From positions 186,001-250,000 of the forward strand of contig JAODTK010005765.1 in the NCBI GenBank assembly GCA_026419785.1: a stretch of DNA of 64,000 nt. Direction: 5' to 3'. The notes below the pieces were generated by a model. It did no database searches. It was not told the origin of the DNA and saw only the letters and a program-made list of their open reading frames with translations. The DNA is from Sclerodactyla briareus. Its lineage: Eukaryota > Echinodermata > Holothuroidea > Dendrochirotida > Sclerodactylidae. This document shows positions 10,738 through 21,620 of this stretch, in pieces (the first letter of the stretch is position 1; the number at the start of each line of letters is the position of its first letter). A program made the translations under genes and the position numbers.

Positions 10738-10965
10738 AGAAGCTGCAGAACAAAATTGCAGCTGATTGGGCAGCAATATGGACTAATTATGATCAAGGTT
10801 TTTCTGATTATGACGATAGTTGACCTGCGGATAACCCTCGATCTGGTCCCATGAGACAGCTGAGACAAAGTTGCAGCTTGAATTGGACCAGCATATGGAC
10901 AATTTGTCAATTTTTCCGGATTATGACCTATGTGACCTTGAGGACCCGATCTGGTCACAAAACAA
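10738..10965. repeat. Two-copy tandem repeat (~110 bp)
   Basis: Copies at about 10,738-10,855 and 10,856-10,965 share AGCTG...AAA(G/A)TTGCAGCT, AT(T)GG..CAGCA..ATGGAC, GATTATGAC and CGATCTGGTC in the same order. Divergence is moderate. Confidence 0.7.
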
Positions 10966-11540
10966 TAGGGTATGTAGTTGTTTTGGGAGACTTGATCATC
11001 AGGTGAGCCCAGTTATCATGTTGTAGGTGTACAACCAATCAGGATTTTTCCTGCCAATCCCAGATTCCGATTTTTTTAGGAAAAATAGCCGATCCAACCG
11101 ATCCGATATTCCGCTCCATCATTTTACGCTTAGCTATTTTTGTGGTAATCAAAGTCGTAAAAGCAAAGAGGTGAACGGTGATTGTGAAATAACGGTTTCT
11201 ACGTTGCCATGCAACACTTACGATAATCACTGCACAAATACATAGTGCATTGCGCAAAAGCAGTATTGTTTGATGCGGCGCTGTTGCCGGCCTTACGTTA
11301 CGCGTCTAGAGTACTGTCTTCCCGGGCAGGGAATATTTTGTCATCATTTTGTGATTTTTATTCGTTCTAGATGAAATATGATACACCAGTGGAAACTTCA
11401 GTTCTGTATTTGTGTTTGAAATAACATATTATGAATGACTTTCCTAATCGCTAAATCAGAAATTTAAGTGTGAAGTTTTGCAGAAATTTTCATTATCCAT
11501 TAAGAATTAAATTTCATTTCGCCCATCAGAAAAAATGTTA
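10965..11540. other. No recognised feature
   Basis: Low-information sequence; the frames on both strands at 11,027-11,257 show no family resemblance. Confidence 0.45.
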
Positions 11541-12228
11541 TAGGGGAGAGCGTGGTAAGTTGGAACGCGGGGTTAGTTGAAAGATTGGAATTGTTTCCTT
11601 GATGCAAAATCGTTCACCAAGTATTCCACCTAGGCGTAGGGGAAATCCCTACTAACACCCATCCACCATATTACTTTCAGACCTGGTTAACCAACATAGG
11701 CAGTTTGTTTTTTCAGCACCCAGAGTAATTTCTCATGAAAAGTTTTTCTTTCACAGAGGGAAATAATAAAAAATATCCTGATTTGAGGTTGTTCACAGCT
11801 CGAGTACAAAGCTAAAATATGAGGCAATAAAGAATATTCAGCTGGTCCCCCATTCTGTTAGCAGATTACAAATGGTAAAAATGGTCCATGGGGTTTATAG
11901 TTGGAATATTTTGAGCGGGGTTCGTTGGAACAGGCTGTCGCATAAACTCATTGCCACAATAATTGGCTAAGAGTCAACTATAATCTACACGTAATCTAAC
12001 CCGATCCCATGTTCCAACTAACTCTGTTAGTTAGCGGGGTTGGTTGGAATGCCTACCACTGACACTTGTTTACTGAAAGTCATGAAGAAGAGCAACATTT
12101 TCCTGGGGCCATTTGTGATACACCCAAAGAGTCTCCTAACAGGATAGGCATGGCTTTCCTGAATGCATGTCATTTTTTAAAAATGAGATTTTCATGAAAA
12201 ACATTCCAACTAACCTCGCTCTCCCCTA
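11541..12228. mobile_element. 688-bp TIR element, non-autonomous
   Basis: The 5' end TAGGGGAGAGCG...AAGTTGGA (11,541-11,564) and the 3' end TCCAACTAAC...CTCCCCTA (12,205-12,228) are inverted repeats matching at 22 of 24 positions. Internal relics of the same motif (GCGGGGTTCGTTGGAAC near 11,925; TTCCAACTAACTCTG...GGTTGGTTGGAA near 12,012-12,050) show repeated use of the end sequence. A TA lies just outside or at the tips on both sides, so a TA target duplication (as in Tc1/mariner-like insertions) is possible but cannot be told from the TIR itself. There is no transposase frame; it needs a transposase in trans. Confidence 0.8.
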
Positions 12229-13068
12229 TCAGTCATGGTTGGACCTATCCCACAAACTACTGACCAGGCGCAAGTCACTATGGAAAATATGGCACTTTCT
12301 GCCGAGATCTCAGGGGTGCACACACGAAAATGCTCGAGGTGCAGGGTTGCAACAGGTCCTTAAAGGACAACTGCCAGGATAAATATATAAAGAGTCTAAT
12401 ATAGATGGAGAAAAACTGAACGGTCAGTCCAAACCCGAAGTTTATACGGCTTTACGTTACCGTACGAGTTACTTACTCAGACCTCCTGAAGTTTTGTGCA
12501 AACTGTGTATCGCACAAGAGCTAGAAGCATCCCATCATGCAATAATAAATGACGTCATACTTGCACAACCCTGCGAACATTCGCTTCTTCATATTAAGTG
12601 TGCAACACAAAGTGAAGAAACAATCCCGGGTGTGCAATTGCCATACTTTCCATACTGGGGCGCACATATGTAGGCCTGTACTTGTAGTGTACTAGTCACA
12701 TTGCTACGTGATGTTCATGTAGGGCAACCCCACGCTCCTGGACTGTCAAAACTTCCAAATTGAAGATGCAGACTTGAATAGAAAAATTTGTGAGTTTCAT
12801 ACAATCTATCATGGTTGTACACTACCTAACAAAATCTCACATAGTTGTGTTTGGAGCGGCACCCTGCCGCTAAAGGCGGACATCCACTTTGGTGGGGGTG
12901 GCGGGTTTCCCCGCTACCTCAGGCTTTTCAGGCGCTTTTAGGCGCTCTGATGGGTCTGCCAACACCGCCCTAGGGCCTGGGAGGAATCCGCGATCGCGGC
13001 AAGTAACATGTTATGCGCGGAATTTGGGCGTCAGCGCGGAATTCCGGAAAAATTGGGGATTACGCGTA
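12229..13068. other. No recognised feature
   Basis: Single-copy looking sequence with no exon resemblance. Minor GC enrichment from 12,860. Confidence 0.45.
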
Positions 13069-13350
13069 AATTGTGCTTGTCTGTCATGTAAATCAAGTTG
13101 CAGTCTCTGTTTCCTTTCAATCTCAATTCCCTTTGTTGAAACTGTGATCGTTTATTTGATATTAAGTTGGATACACTCACCACAGCCTTTGATAGTATAT
13201 TCAGTATTTAATTGTGCTTGCCTATCACGGAAATCAAGTTCCTGTCCCCGTTTCCTTTCAATCTAAATTCCCTTTGTTAAAACTGTGATCGTTTATTTGA
13301 TATTAAGTTGGATACACTCACCACAGCCTTTGATAGTATATTCAGTATTC
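13069..13350. repeat. 141-bp tandem duplication
   Basis: Copies at 13,069-13,209 and 13,210-13,350 are each exactly 141 bp and differ at about a dozen positions by substitution, with no length change; both begin AATTGTGCTTG and end TTCAGTATT(T/C). Because 141 is divisible by three, a plus-strand frame can read through both copies (repeating IVYLILSWIHSPQPLIVYSV), but nothing about that peptide suggests a real protein. Confidence 0.9.
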
Positions 13351-13354
13351 AATT

Positions 13355-14385
13355 GTGCGAAATCCGATCCCGGTCTTCAACAGACAAGAAACACCCCGGG
13401 TTACTTTTCCAAGAATTGCCACAGCGGCAGATCTCAAACCAGTGAGGCGCGACTTCTGCTGTCAATGAACATAAGGGACGGTGCATGTTCTGGCCCTATG
13501 TCTTACTGTGGAAAGTTTAGAGCCGCATGGATGGGAATTGCTTAACTCACGTCTGCAACAGCGGACACTCACACGTGTTAAGTCGATGGGGTTACGTGCC
13601 GTGCCCTTAATTTCTGTTCCTATTCTGACCAATAGCAGCGAGAAGGGCGATGTTAGCCGAAGTATTACTGTGTGCATAGTTGACAGCAAGTTGATGTGTA
13701 TTTGTGATGTGATTACTGTGTCTATTGTGCATGTGGCACGGTGAATCTTGCAGTGGAGAGCACGGCGTGCCGTTAATTAGATGAATCGGCTCAGCAATCC
13801 TGTACGTGTCGATTGCGCCATACGGTGAGATCAGCCGTCCTGCCCGTGTTGTTAGACCCAATTGTGGTTTGTGTTACGTGCGGTGCATGGCCGTGCAACG
13901 TGGCTATAATGCTGCGCGGAAAAATGCGGCGGAATGTGCTGAATTGACGCGCGGAAATTTACCATTTCAAAACGCGGATTCTCCCGGGCCCTAACCTGAC
14001 CCTCTGAAGCGAGAGCAGCCGAGGGAGGGAGACACCAAACGTTAATGCCAGTTGCAACAGTAGCGGCCCGAAGGTGGCATCCTACCGTGCTGGTGTACTC
14101 TACGGAACCATTACGGCGCAAATATATACCGGGGTCGCTACTAATTACAACTCACCAAGCTTTATACTACGAGCATAACAGGGCCTGTCTGCAGCAGTTC
14201 ACCCCGTCAGTCTACGCTGGAGACGAGCCTACTTAAATGCATCATCTTTACTACTACGTCAAGGAGCTTGCTACCGAGTCCAGTGACAGGAAGTTCAGCC
14301 CTCCGAGTAGGACTGAACAACTCAACCCTATCCGGCCGGTGAGAGGTCTCGATATTTAGTTAATACACATCATTGTCGTCAACAG
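13355..14385. other. GC-richer stretch, unexplained
   Basis: Less AT-rich than its surroundings, with several overlapping open frames on both strands (13,462-14,236), none recognisable. Short similar strings recur: GTTACGTGCCGTGCC at about 13,589 and GTTACGTGCGGTGCATGGC at about 13,875, and GCGCGGAA around 13,034, 13,914 and 13,950. Probably old repeat DNA. Confidence 0.4.
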
Positions 14386-14389
14386 GTGG

Positions 14390-14515
14390 GGGACGGCGGG
14401 GGCATGTCCCCCAATTTCAAAAGTGGGGGGGATCTCATATCATTGCCCCCGCCACTTTCCACTTTCAAAAGTGGGGGCGGATATCATATTCGATTGGTCC
14501 CCCTCACTTTTCGAG
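14390..14515. repeat. G-run/C-run inverted repeat family
   Basis: GTGGGGGACGGCGGGGGCATGTCCCCC, then repeated TTTCAAAAGTGGGGG and ATCTCATATCATT segments and a C-rich return. The same scheme (GGGG...TCATATCAAATG...CCCC...CACTTTTCGA) is found at 22,630-22,710, 50,985-51,075 and 58,110-58,200. Confidence 0.7.
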
Positions 14516-14637
14516 ACCGTAATAAAAAATATAATAGGCACATGCCAAATTTTGTATCACTAAACTGGGTCAATTTTTGTCTAACCGAACAGAAGAGTCA
14601 TGGAATGGAATTTTGTCTTAAGTCCACTATTCCAGGT

Positions 14638-14745
14638 GCGGACCCAGTTGAAGATCTGGACCAGACTAGCGGCCGAAAGTTCGGCGGCACTTCGGCCCTC
14701 CCAGTACGAATCTCAACGCTATCCGGGGCTGGTGAGTGTCTGATA
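14638..14745. repeat. Dispersed motif copy (GGTGCGGACCC family)
   Basis: GGTGCGGACCCAGTTGAAG and ATCTGGACC recur with two or three changes at 62,672-62,703. A second related segment (CTATCCGGCCGGTGAGAGGTCT) lies just upstream at 14,327-14,350 against CTATCCGGGGCTGGTGAGTGTCT at 14,718-14,740. Probably the 3' portion of an old repeat. Confidence 0.5.
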
Positions 14746-14749
14746 TAGT

Positions 14750-15605
14750 AGTAGTACACATGCATGAATGTTTATATATGAAAAAAACACTACATCACAT
14801 GGCCAGGTTACACATCAGTTAAAGAATATGCAATAAGCCCAGCATTCTGGTACCCTCACTTCAATAGAACATATTGCAAATATATAGGGGGCACTTTGCG
14901 CAATTTCCATTTTTTGAAAATTAGACGCCACACTACTGAATATCCCATTTGAGGTGACATTGATTCACACAACTAACTAGGTCTGCGTTACTCGAGCAAC
15001 AGATTGTGCTGATGAGCAACAAGACAAGCTTCCAGAATGCTAGTGCGAGGCTCTAATTTAGAATCATGTCAGTGACGTACTGCACACATACCAGGGTTTA
15101 CATGTTGCCACAGGTAGAATTACTATCACAAGTGTACCTTTACTGTTACTCAATTGTAACTTGTGACTAGGCCTAGCCAGGATGTAAGCCTAACGAAACA
15201 GTAACACTAACAGTTCATTCTCGCTGTTTACGTTACTTACGGTTCAATAAGGGCCTGGAAAGTGAAACAAACCAACGAACCACCAACTTTACATTGGACT
15301 TCTTACTGTCTACACTTTTCAGTGGGAATGTGGGATAATCATCGAACGAGGAGCTTACAGTGATACTGCTCTTGCACCGTACGGAAGTAGGTCAATTATT
15401 AATATGAAATCGGCACCGTACCGCACCGTAGCCTTGTATCATATCTGCAGTATATAGTACTCACTGTACCGTACCCTACCCTGAACAAGTACGTAACATA
15501 CAAAATGTGCGTCTCAGACGGGAATTTCCCGATATCGTAATTCAGGCGTAAAAAGGTCGTTAATATAATCGTCGTTGTCTACGCTTTCCGGCTAGGTTGC
15601 CATTG
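14750..15605. other. No recognised feature
   Basis: Contains ACCGTACC-type short repeats at 15,375-15,480, otherwise plain sequence bordering the retrotransposon remnant. Confidence 0.45.
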
Positions 15606-15609
15606 CTCG

Positions 15610-16245
15610 TGTAATCATGGATTTCAAAGCTTTTAGACCATTGGCTAGGGTCACATAGTCACTCCAGGGGTACTTCTTTGATGACTTGCTCAAACCAGGT
15701 TAGTTTCGCCGTTCAACTGGTCGTCTCGTTTTCGGTTGCATTCCTTTAGGCCCGACGTGCAGGAGCTGCTAAGGGGGTCTGCAAAGATGCCCAAGCCAGT
15801 TAAGGGCGCGTCTCCGTTTTTTGATTGTTCTGCTCCAAGGTTCACTGCTTGTGATTCATAGAGATCATCGTTTCTCATTCTGTCTTGTCTGGTTATATTC
15901 TGTACGTCTCAATAAAGACTTTGAGGAGAACGGTAATTTTGTCTTCTAATTTTGTGGTGAGTGTCCAAAGTTCGCTGTTGCATAGAAAAATTGAAGATAA
16001 TGCATGCACGAAGATCCTCATATTGTGGGTGATATTCATTCTCCTGGTTTGAAGAAAGAAATTGTTTGGAAGTTGCTTATAGGCATGATAGCGAGACCTT
16101 TTTCTTTGAAATCTTTTCAGTGTCGAGTAGAGTATCCCAGGGCTGGCATCTCTTCCATTCTGTTGCCATGATCCATCTCTGCGGACTTTATATTCTTCAG
16201 GGACTTGCCTCATTTATAGTGAGATTACGCTGCCTTCGCTTTGGT
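15610..16245 (-). pseudogene. Non-LTR retrotransposon C-terminal remnant
   Basis: Minus-strand translation contains IFLCNSELWTLTTKLEDKI, the conserved segment after the reverse transcriptase palm in this class of LINE (typically LYNSELWTLT-x-K-x-x-x-x-ID). It is followed in other frames by KKRRRALNWLGHL (usual RRL-x-WFGHL) and LANGLKALKSMITRAMA, corresponding to the A-x-DR-x-x-WR C-terminal tail. Upstream, TLKRFQRKR and RRMNITHNMRIF fit the connecting region. At least two frameshifts and truncation before the catalytic YADD motif make it dead, or broken by sequence error. It belongs to the same family as the longer copy at 17.1-19.75 kb. Confidence 0.8.
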
Positions 16246-16360
16246 AAATCGGATTCCTGAACTTTCGTATCATTGTTGTCGTACTCCTTAACTTTCGTTT
16301 ACTTCCTCAAGTTTCGTATGTTTCGTTATTTCTATAAATAAATAGATCCAGATATAGGTG

Positions 16361-16537
16361 GCCCATCAATACATTCGTTGCGCCGCCGTTGCGCGTGCGT
16401 TGGAAAAAATCGAAGAGTAGACATAGGATTAAAGCTAGCCATCCATACATGCGTTTGGTGTCCGTTGCGCGTCCGTTAATATTTTAGCAGTGCCATCCAT
16501 ACGTACGTTGCGTTTCCGTTGACCCTGCGTTAGGTTT
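16361..16537. repeat. Three-copy tandem repeat (54-77 bp)
   Basis: Units begin GCCCATCAATAC, GCCATCCATACATGCG and GCCATCCATACGTACG (16,361, 16,438 and 16,492), each followed by GTTGCG...CCGTTG...GCGT. Unit length varies, so the repeat is old. Confidence 0.8.
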
Positions 16538-16539
16538 AC

Positions 16540-17105
16540 CCATTCTTCTCGGTGGTTTGATGACCACATGCGCGGCTTCGAAAACTAAATCGCGAATTCG
16601 AATATCTAAATACAGAACTATGATGGGCAGTGCTGCTCGTCCGCAATCCAAAAAAGCACTTCGGCCCTATTTGTTAAACATCTATTGTTAAGAAATTAAC
16701 GATGGGGTTTAATTCTCATTAGCAAGTGGTAAAATGTGAACAATAGCGCCTAAAAACATTGATACTCCGACATCAAACTACCAGGTTGCGTGATGGATTA
16801 GCAGACACTGGACATTGTTATACTTCAAATAGTTGTATCTTTGTTAAGATTAGAGAAAAAAAACTGTGTTGGATATAATTACGAATGTTTTAAAACCACC
16901 AAATTAGGTTCTCTAACTGCACCAGACTCCCCAAATTATTTAAATATACGAATTGTCCTCAGTTTAGTACGAAAAGCAAGTGTAAGTCCAGGGAAATCCC
17001 CGGAAATCGATTGCGCAATATCGCGCGGGCACGCGGAAAAATCGGTCTGTATCGATTCAATAGAAAAACGACCGCAGCCGTCCGCGTTTCGCGTGCAAGA
17101 AACGG
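16540..17105. other. Stretch with dispersed CGGAAATCGATT segment
   Basis: Mostly plain sequence. At 16,990-17,100, CAGGGAAATCCCCGGAAATCGATT, then CGCGCGGGCACGCGG, closely resembles 26,776-26,825 in the same orientation, so it is a dispersed repeat. Confidence 0.5.
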
Positions 17106-17109
17106 GGTC

Positions 17110-19750
17110 GATGTCATTAGTAGTAGTAGTAGTAGGTTGAGTCTCGTCGATTCCGACCATGCTCAGTAACCCAACAACTGTCAATCTCCGCCACGTATCA
17201 CGATCTTGCGCAAAGTTTACTGCTTCCTCGAAACTGTTAATGTGGATGTCCTTGGAATTAAGATTTGATTTTTCCGAGCAAATTAGTCACAGGTCTCCCA
17301 AATGGCCTTAGAGTATGATCTCAATCTTCTCTCGAGGCGATCTTCGCTGGAGCTTCTTCTTGAGTCTCGCGCGAAGTGACCAAAAAATCTCAAACCGTCT
17401 ATGTGCTACTACGGAGACCAAGGGATTTGATGGTCACATCATAGAGTTCGGCGTTTGGTACAATTGTTGTTGTGGTCCGATCTTGATGTTGAGAACATTG
17501 GAGTAGTCTCTTTTGAAAGTGTCATTGTGCTGATCAGATTTCTCGTTGTACCCCACAGTTCACAATTATACAGAAAATACTCTGTATAAGGCCATCGAAA
17601 ATCCGGAGTTTGAGCTTGTACTTATTCGTCTGCTCCTGAAAATTGTTGATAGAGTGTTGAAAGCTGAAAGCATTGTTGGTTATACCAATTCTTCTGTGTG
17701 ATGTCTTCTTCGGTTTCCTAACAAAACTTCCTACACTATTTTACATTTCTCCCACTTCCATTGCCATGTCTTGTGATTGAGAATTTCTCAGTTTCCGTTG
17801 GTTATTTTTAGATTTCTTTTGTCAGTTTTCAGTAACTCGCTCTTCGATGTCTTTTTGTAATAGATGTTTCTCCGGCGTGCCCAAGGGAATCATCAGGTAT
17901 GGTTGGTTCCACGGGAATGAAAAAGTGTCGTTATTACTATTTGCGCTGTAGTAATGATCAACCTAACTGAGATGGTTGGATACTGCATCAATATCATTTT
18001 CATCCGATTTTAAAGAGTTGGCCAGGTATGTTATAAAGAATAAGGCACTCGCACTGTCACCCTGGGGGACCCGATTTCGTGCTGAAAGGATTTCTAGTTG
18101 CCGTCTAATGTGACCGTGTATGAAAATTGTTCATTAATAGTGAAATGATGATAGAGTTCGTCGCTCTCGAGGAAATCTGTGCAATCATTTATAGGTGCCT
18201 CTGTGAATGGTATTCAGAACGCATGCTCATGTCAAGCAAAGAAGGTTTGTGTTATATCCTAGTGAAGTTACAGCTTTTCACGCTAAAATTTTGAAAGCGA
18301 ACCCGAGCTCTGCAGTGCATCGACCTGAAGGTATAGCTGTTTTGGGTGACGGGAAGTATATGTTCATCAATTAGGGGCGGATTTCCTGTAAACAAATTGC
18401 GAGGATTTTCCTCAGGGTTGAAAGTAAGATCACAGTCTTACATTTTTATGGTGGGCCTTTAAGTTTTTTTCCTGGGTTTTGAATTGGTTGTTAATTCCTG
18501 GTTCAATTTCTATTGGGTATTTCTCCGGGTTCGGCTATGTTATTCAGTACATCAGCTATGTATTATGGGTTTGCAGGGGGCGGCATATTGAGTGTTCAGC
18601 GTTGATTTGGTCCCAACCTGGGGATTTATTATTCTTTAACGATGCAACCGCTCGTTTAATTCATCTTCATCAAATGGTTACTTAGTTTTCCTGGGAGCAC
18701 GTTGGTTTTGGTTCGGGTGTTATTGTTACAGTTGAAATTGTTTTCAAAAGTTGGCTGATTTGCTTTAATGTTTGCATCTGTATCTCCAACGATTTCATCA
18801 TCAATTTTAATTTTGAAATTTGGATCCTTCTTACTTTTTTTGTGTTGCACTAATTTTATTGCCTAAAGAAGCGGTGAGAGTCACCCTTACTATTTGCAAT
18901 TTCAGTAATTTCGTCAAGTAGTTGTGTTAAGGTGCTGCTTGACTAGTGAATGAGGTTTTTTGATTATTTATTCCTTTAGTTTTCAACTCTATCTTCTTAT
19001 GATATCTTTACAGTTGTCGATTTGAAGTCTGAGATATTATTGTTTTTTGGATAAATTAGCTATTTCAGTATTATTGAAACGAACTTTTCCGGAGGTGGGT
19101 TTATTTTTCAGCATTTTCTATGCAAATTGATGAGAGTTTGAGGTTTATTCCAGTTAGCTGCGGGGACTCAGAAAAAATTTGCTTCATTCAGAGCCTTGTT
19201 ACACTGTTTTCATTGCAGTTCATTGGTTTGATTTAAGATTAAGATGACTTGCCTTACTCTTCTAAACACCCTTATTGACTGGATAAAGTTTCCTTTATAG
19301 TGAGCTGTGTAGGGTGATGTGATGAAACTCTGATAATGATTTTGTGATCAGTTGTTGATATGGAGGCCATTGTATGCTCGAGCGTCGGTGTTAATAGATT
19401 TGAGTTTAATGGGGCCTTATGATATAGCAATTTGACTTTCTGATAGGGATTTCTGGGTTATTAGGTATGAAATTACTCCTTTAAGTGTTGATATGCTCAA
19501 TTTGTGCTTGTAGAAAGTATTACATAAGTAGAGATTGTTAGCACAATGAGATCTGTTAACACTTCACCATTTGTATTGGTTTACCTGTGGATATTTGCGA
19601 TATGTTTGGGATGGAGGTGATGGATGAGCCGACTTTCGCTGTAAAATCACACATATTTTATTCCGTTTTGTTCTATGTATTCACTAGAATTTCTAGATTG
19701 TGATAGACATTTTTGTTTTTTCAGGATTCTGTGAGGTAACCCGAGGTTGG
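17110..19750 (-). pseudogene. Non-LTR retrotransposon ORF2, frameshifted
   Basis: A long minus-strand reverse transcriptase relic. From its 5' side (right) to 3' side (left): a basic connector (KGNFIQSIRVFRRVRQV near 19,250-19,310); LKNNKSPGWDQINAE at about 18,615-18,660 (palm entry motif LKN-x-KSPG-x-D); the region around 18,300-18,420 corresponding to the finger/palm; GSPG..SASALFFITYLANSL at about 18,005-18,070 (motif QGDS-x-S-x-LFF-x-YL); LYNCELWG-type segment near 17,550; and WSLRARLKKKLQRR then AQDRDTWRRL at 17,195-17,370 (C-terminal A-x-DR-x-x-WR). A (CTA)n stretch follows the end at about 17,118-17,135. Frameshifts and stops are frequent. Clade not assigned; it is not the same family as the CR1-like copies on the plus strand. 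Confidence 0.85.
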
Positions 19751-20261
19751 GGCATTGGGGCATATGCATTTATAATATTGTAAAGGTGGAACGTTATTTT
19801 GTTTTGATAAATCGTGGGCTATGTCATGGGCTATTAATTAAACTGGAGAGCCAACGCGCTAATCAATATAATGTAGCAATTTGGAAACGTCCCCCACTCC
19901 CGGACTGTCACGCGCTCACCCTCGAGTGTCTGACCATCTACGATATGTTAAGTGAGCTACTCTACCGGGGACCAAAATGGACGCAGATTCCCCCTGGACA
20001 CGGACTGACACGCGGCGCGATACATTTTCGTGGGTTAAATTGTTGATCAACACGTCTGTGTTACTCTTTCGGGGACATATCAGGTTTAGCGCGTCTTGAA
20101 GACAAGGGAAAAACTGCGCCCGATACTGCCATTTTACACACCGGCGTCAGCTCAGCATAGGGCGGTGAGCGTTGGATTGCCGGGACCTAGGTCTATGTAA
20201 CTAGTTTGAAAACGATTTTAAAACGCAAGAGGAACTACAACACCCAGACACCAAGACGACA
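19751..20261. other. No recognised feature
   Basis: GC-richer at 19,890-20,030, no conserved frame. It abuts the left end of the large inverted repeat. Confidence 0.45.
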
Positions 20262-20881
20262 GTTTGTGCCAGTCAGGTCATTCCAAAGTCACGTGCGGAC
20301 AAAATAGAAAGCTTGTCAGCACGATTATCTAACGAAGCGTTGTATCAAGTTCCAATAGGTATGTGTGGCGTGTGTTGCCACGTATGGTGAGGATGAACCC
20401 CATTTTTGGTGTTAGGCCAAGCGTTAATTTAAGGTCACATAGGACAATCATTATATATCTGGCAACGAAACATTTCAGCGGGATGTTGTATAGGAAAAGT
20501 TTTGTTCGTTTGGATTGAACTACATCCGGAGAATTAATTTGACCTCATTTGGACCTTTTGACCTCGTTTGACCGTTGGACCTTGTGGCATTGAGTGCTAA
20601 ATTTCGACCATATTCGTCTTGTTGATACAAACCATAAAGTGAAGTAGACTAATGTAATACAACACTCCTATCAAGAGCTATTCCAAGGAACGCCACTGTG
20701 TGAAAGGTCAATTTGACATTGACATCTTGGCAACAAAACTTTTAGAGGGATGTTGTAATGGGGAAAGCAATGGAAAGTTTTTGTCGTTTAGGAGAAAACA
20801 TGTAGTTTGATAGGCATGGGAGCCAACATGTTGTTTGAACTTATGTATATTTTGCAGTGTTGGAGTCGAGTCCAGCCAATC

Positions 20882-21040
20882 CGAGTCCGAGTCCAAGACC
20901 GAGTCCTCAGCCTTCGAGTCCGAGTCCAAGACCGATTCCTCAGCATTCGAGTCCGAGTCCAAGACCGAGTCCTCAACGTCCGAGTCAAGTCCGAGTCCTT
21001 TTGTCCGAGTCCGAGTCCGAGTCCTCGATCGAGTCCTTAT
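20882..21040. repeat. CGAGTC minisatellite (33-bp unit)
   Basis: About three 33-bp units (CGAGTC CGAGTC CAAGAC CGAGTC CTCAGC plus 3 bases), then pure CGAGTC hexamers. Being a multiple of 3, it stays open in several frames (Ser-Glu-Ser-Lys-Thr-rich or Pro-Ser-rich), which is compositional, not evidence for a gene. A related inverted array is at 21,855-21,955 at the other end of the same element. Confidence 0.9.
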
Positions 21041-21412
21041 TGAAACTTGGCATTTAGCAGAATTGATAGCCCTGATGTCAAAATAGCATTGTCTTGCCGT
21101 TTAGATGTTGCATTCCAGAAAACGGTATATGACAATATTGCAGAATCAGCCCAATGCAATATCCTATAATGTTCCGCACATTCCTATTCAACTGATGGAC
21201 GATCATCAAGAAGTTCATAGCAATGGCCAAAATTGCAAGTATCAATGCCAGAATTAACAAAATGAATGACCTAAGCCAGTTCATATAACCCTCTGTAAGA
21301 CCTCCCCTGCCTACCTATATTGGAGAACATAAATACTTTCCAGACAGCAGAGTCTGATGTATAAAGTTATATTTTTTCCCAGGAACATCACAATTGCAAC
21401 CGTCTCTGCACC

Positions 21413-21620
21413 GTCTTCGCCATGGGCGTAGGAGGGCCCGATTACATCTAGGGGGGCTGATAGGATTTGCCCGCCAAATATACTGTTATATTTTGATCAG
21501 ATCGATGCGCTTCAGCAGTTTTTTTCCATCTCAGTCGGGACGGAAAACTAGTAGCGCACTGCCCGCACTGCTGCAGCCCCCAGCCCCCCCCCCCCCGCCT
21601 CCTACGCCCATGGTCTTCGC
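21413..21620. mobile_element. 192-bp MITE with perfect 8-bp TSD, nested
   Basis: Element 21,421-21,612 has exact 15-bp TIRs (CATGGGCGTAGGAGG and its complement) and perfect target duplications GTCTTCGC at 21,413-21,420 and 21,613-21,620. It has a CCCC...CCCC tract near the right end and no coding capacity. TIR style and TSD length fit a hAT-type MITE. It sits inside the 20,855-21,962 element, so it arrived later. Confidence 0.93.

Noticed and set aside
14638..14700. Hammerhead-ribozyme core of a Penelope-like element
   Set aside because: GAAGATCT and CCGAAAG lack the CUGANGA...GAAA core with three stems.
20835..21086. Ser-Glu-rich and Pro-Ser-rich open frames over the CGAGTC array
   Set aside because: A repeat unit divisible by three without stops is open in several frames at once; it lies inside a transposon-like element, so it is not evidence of a gene.
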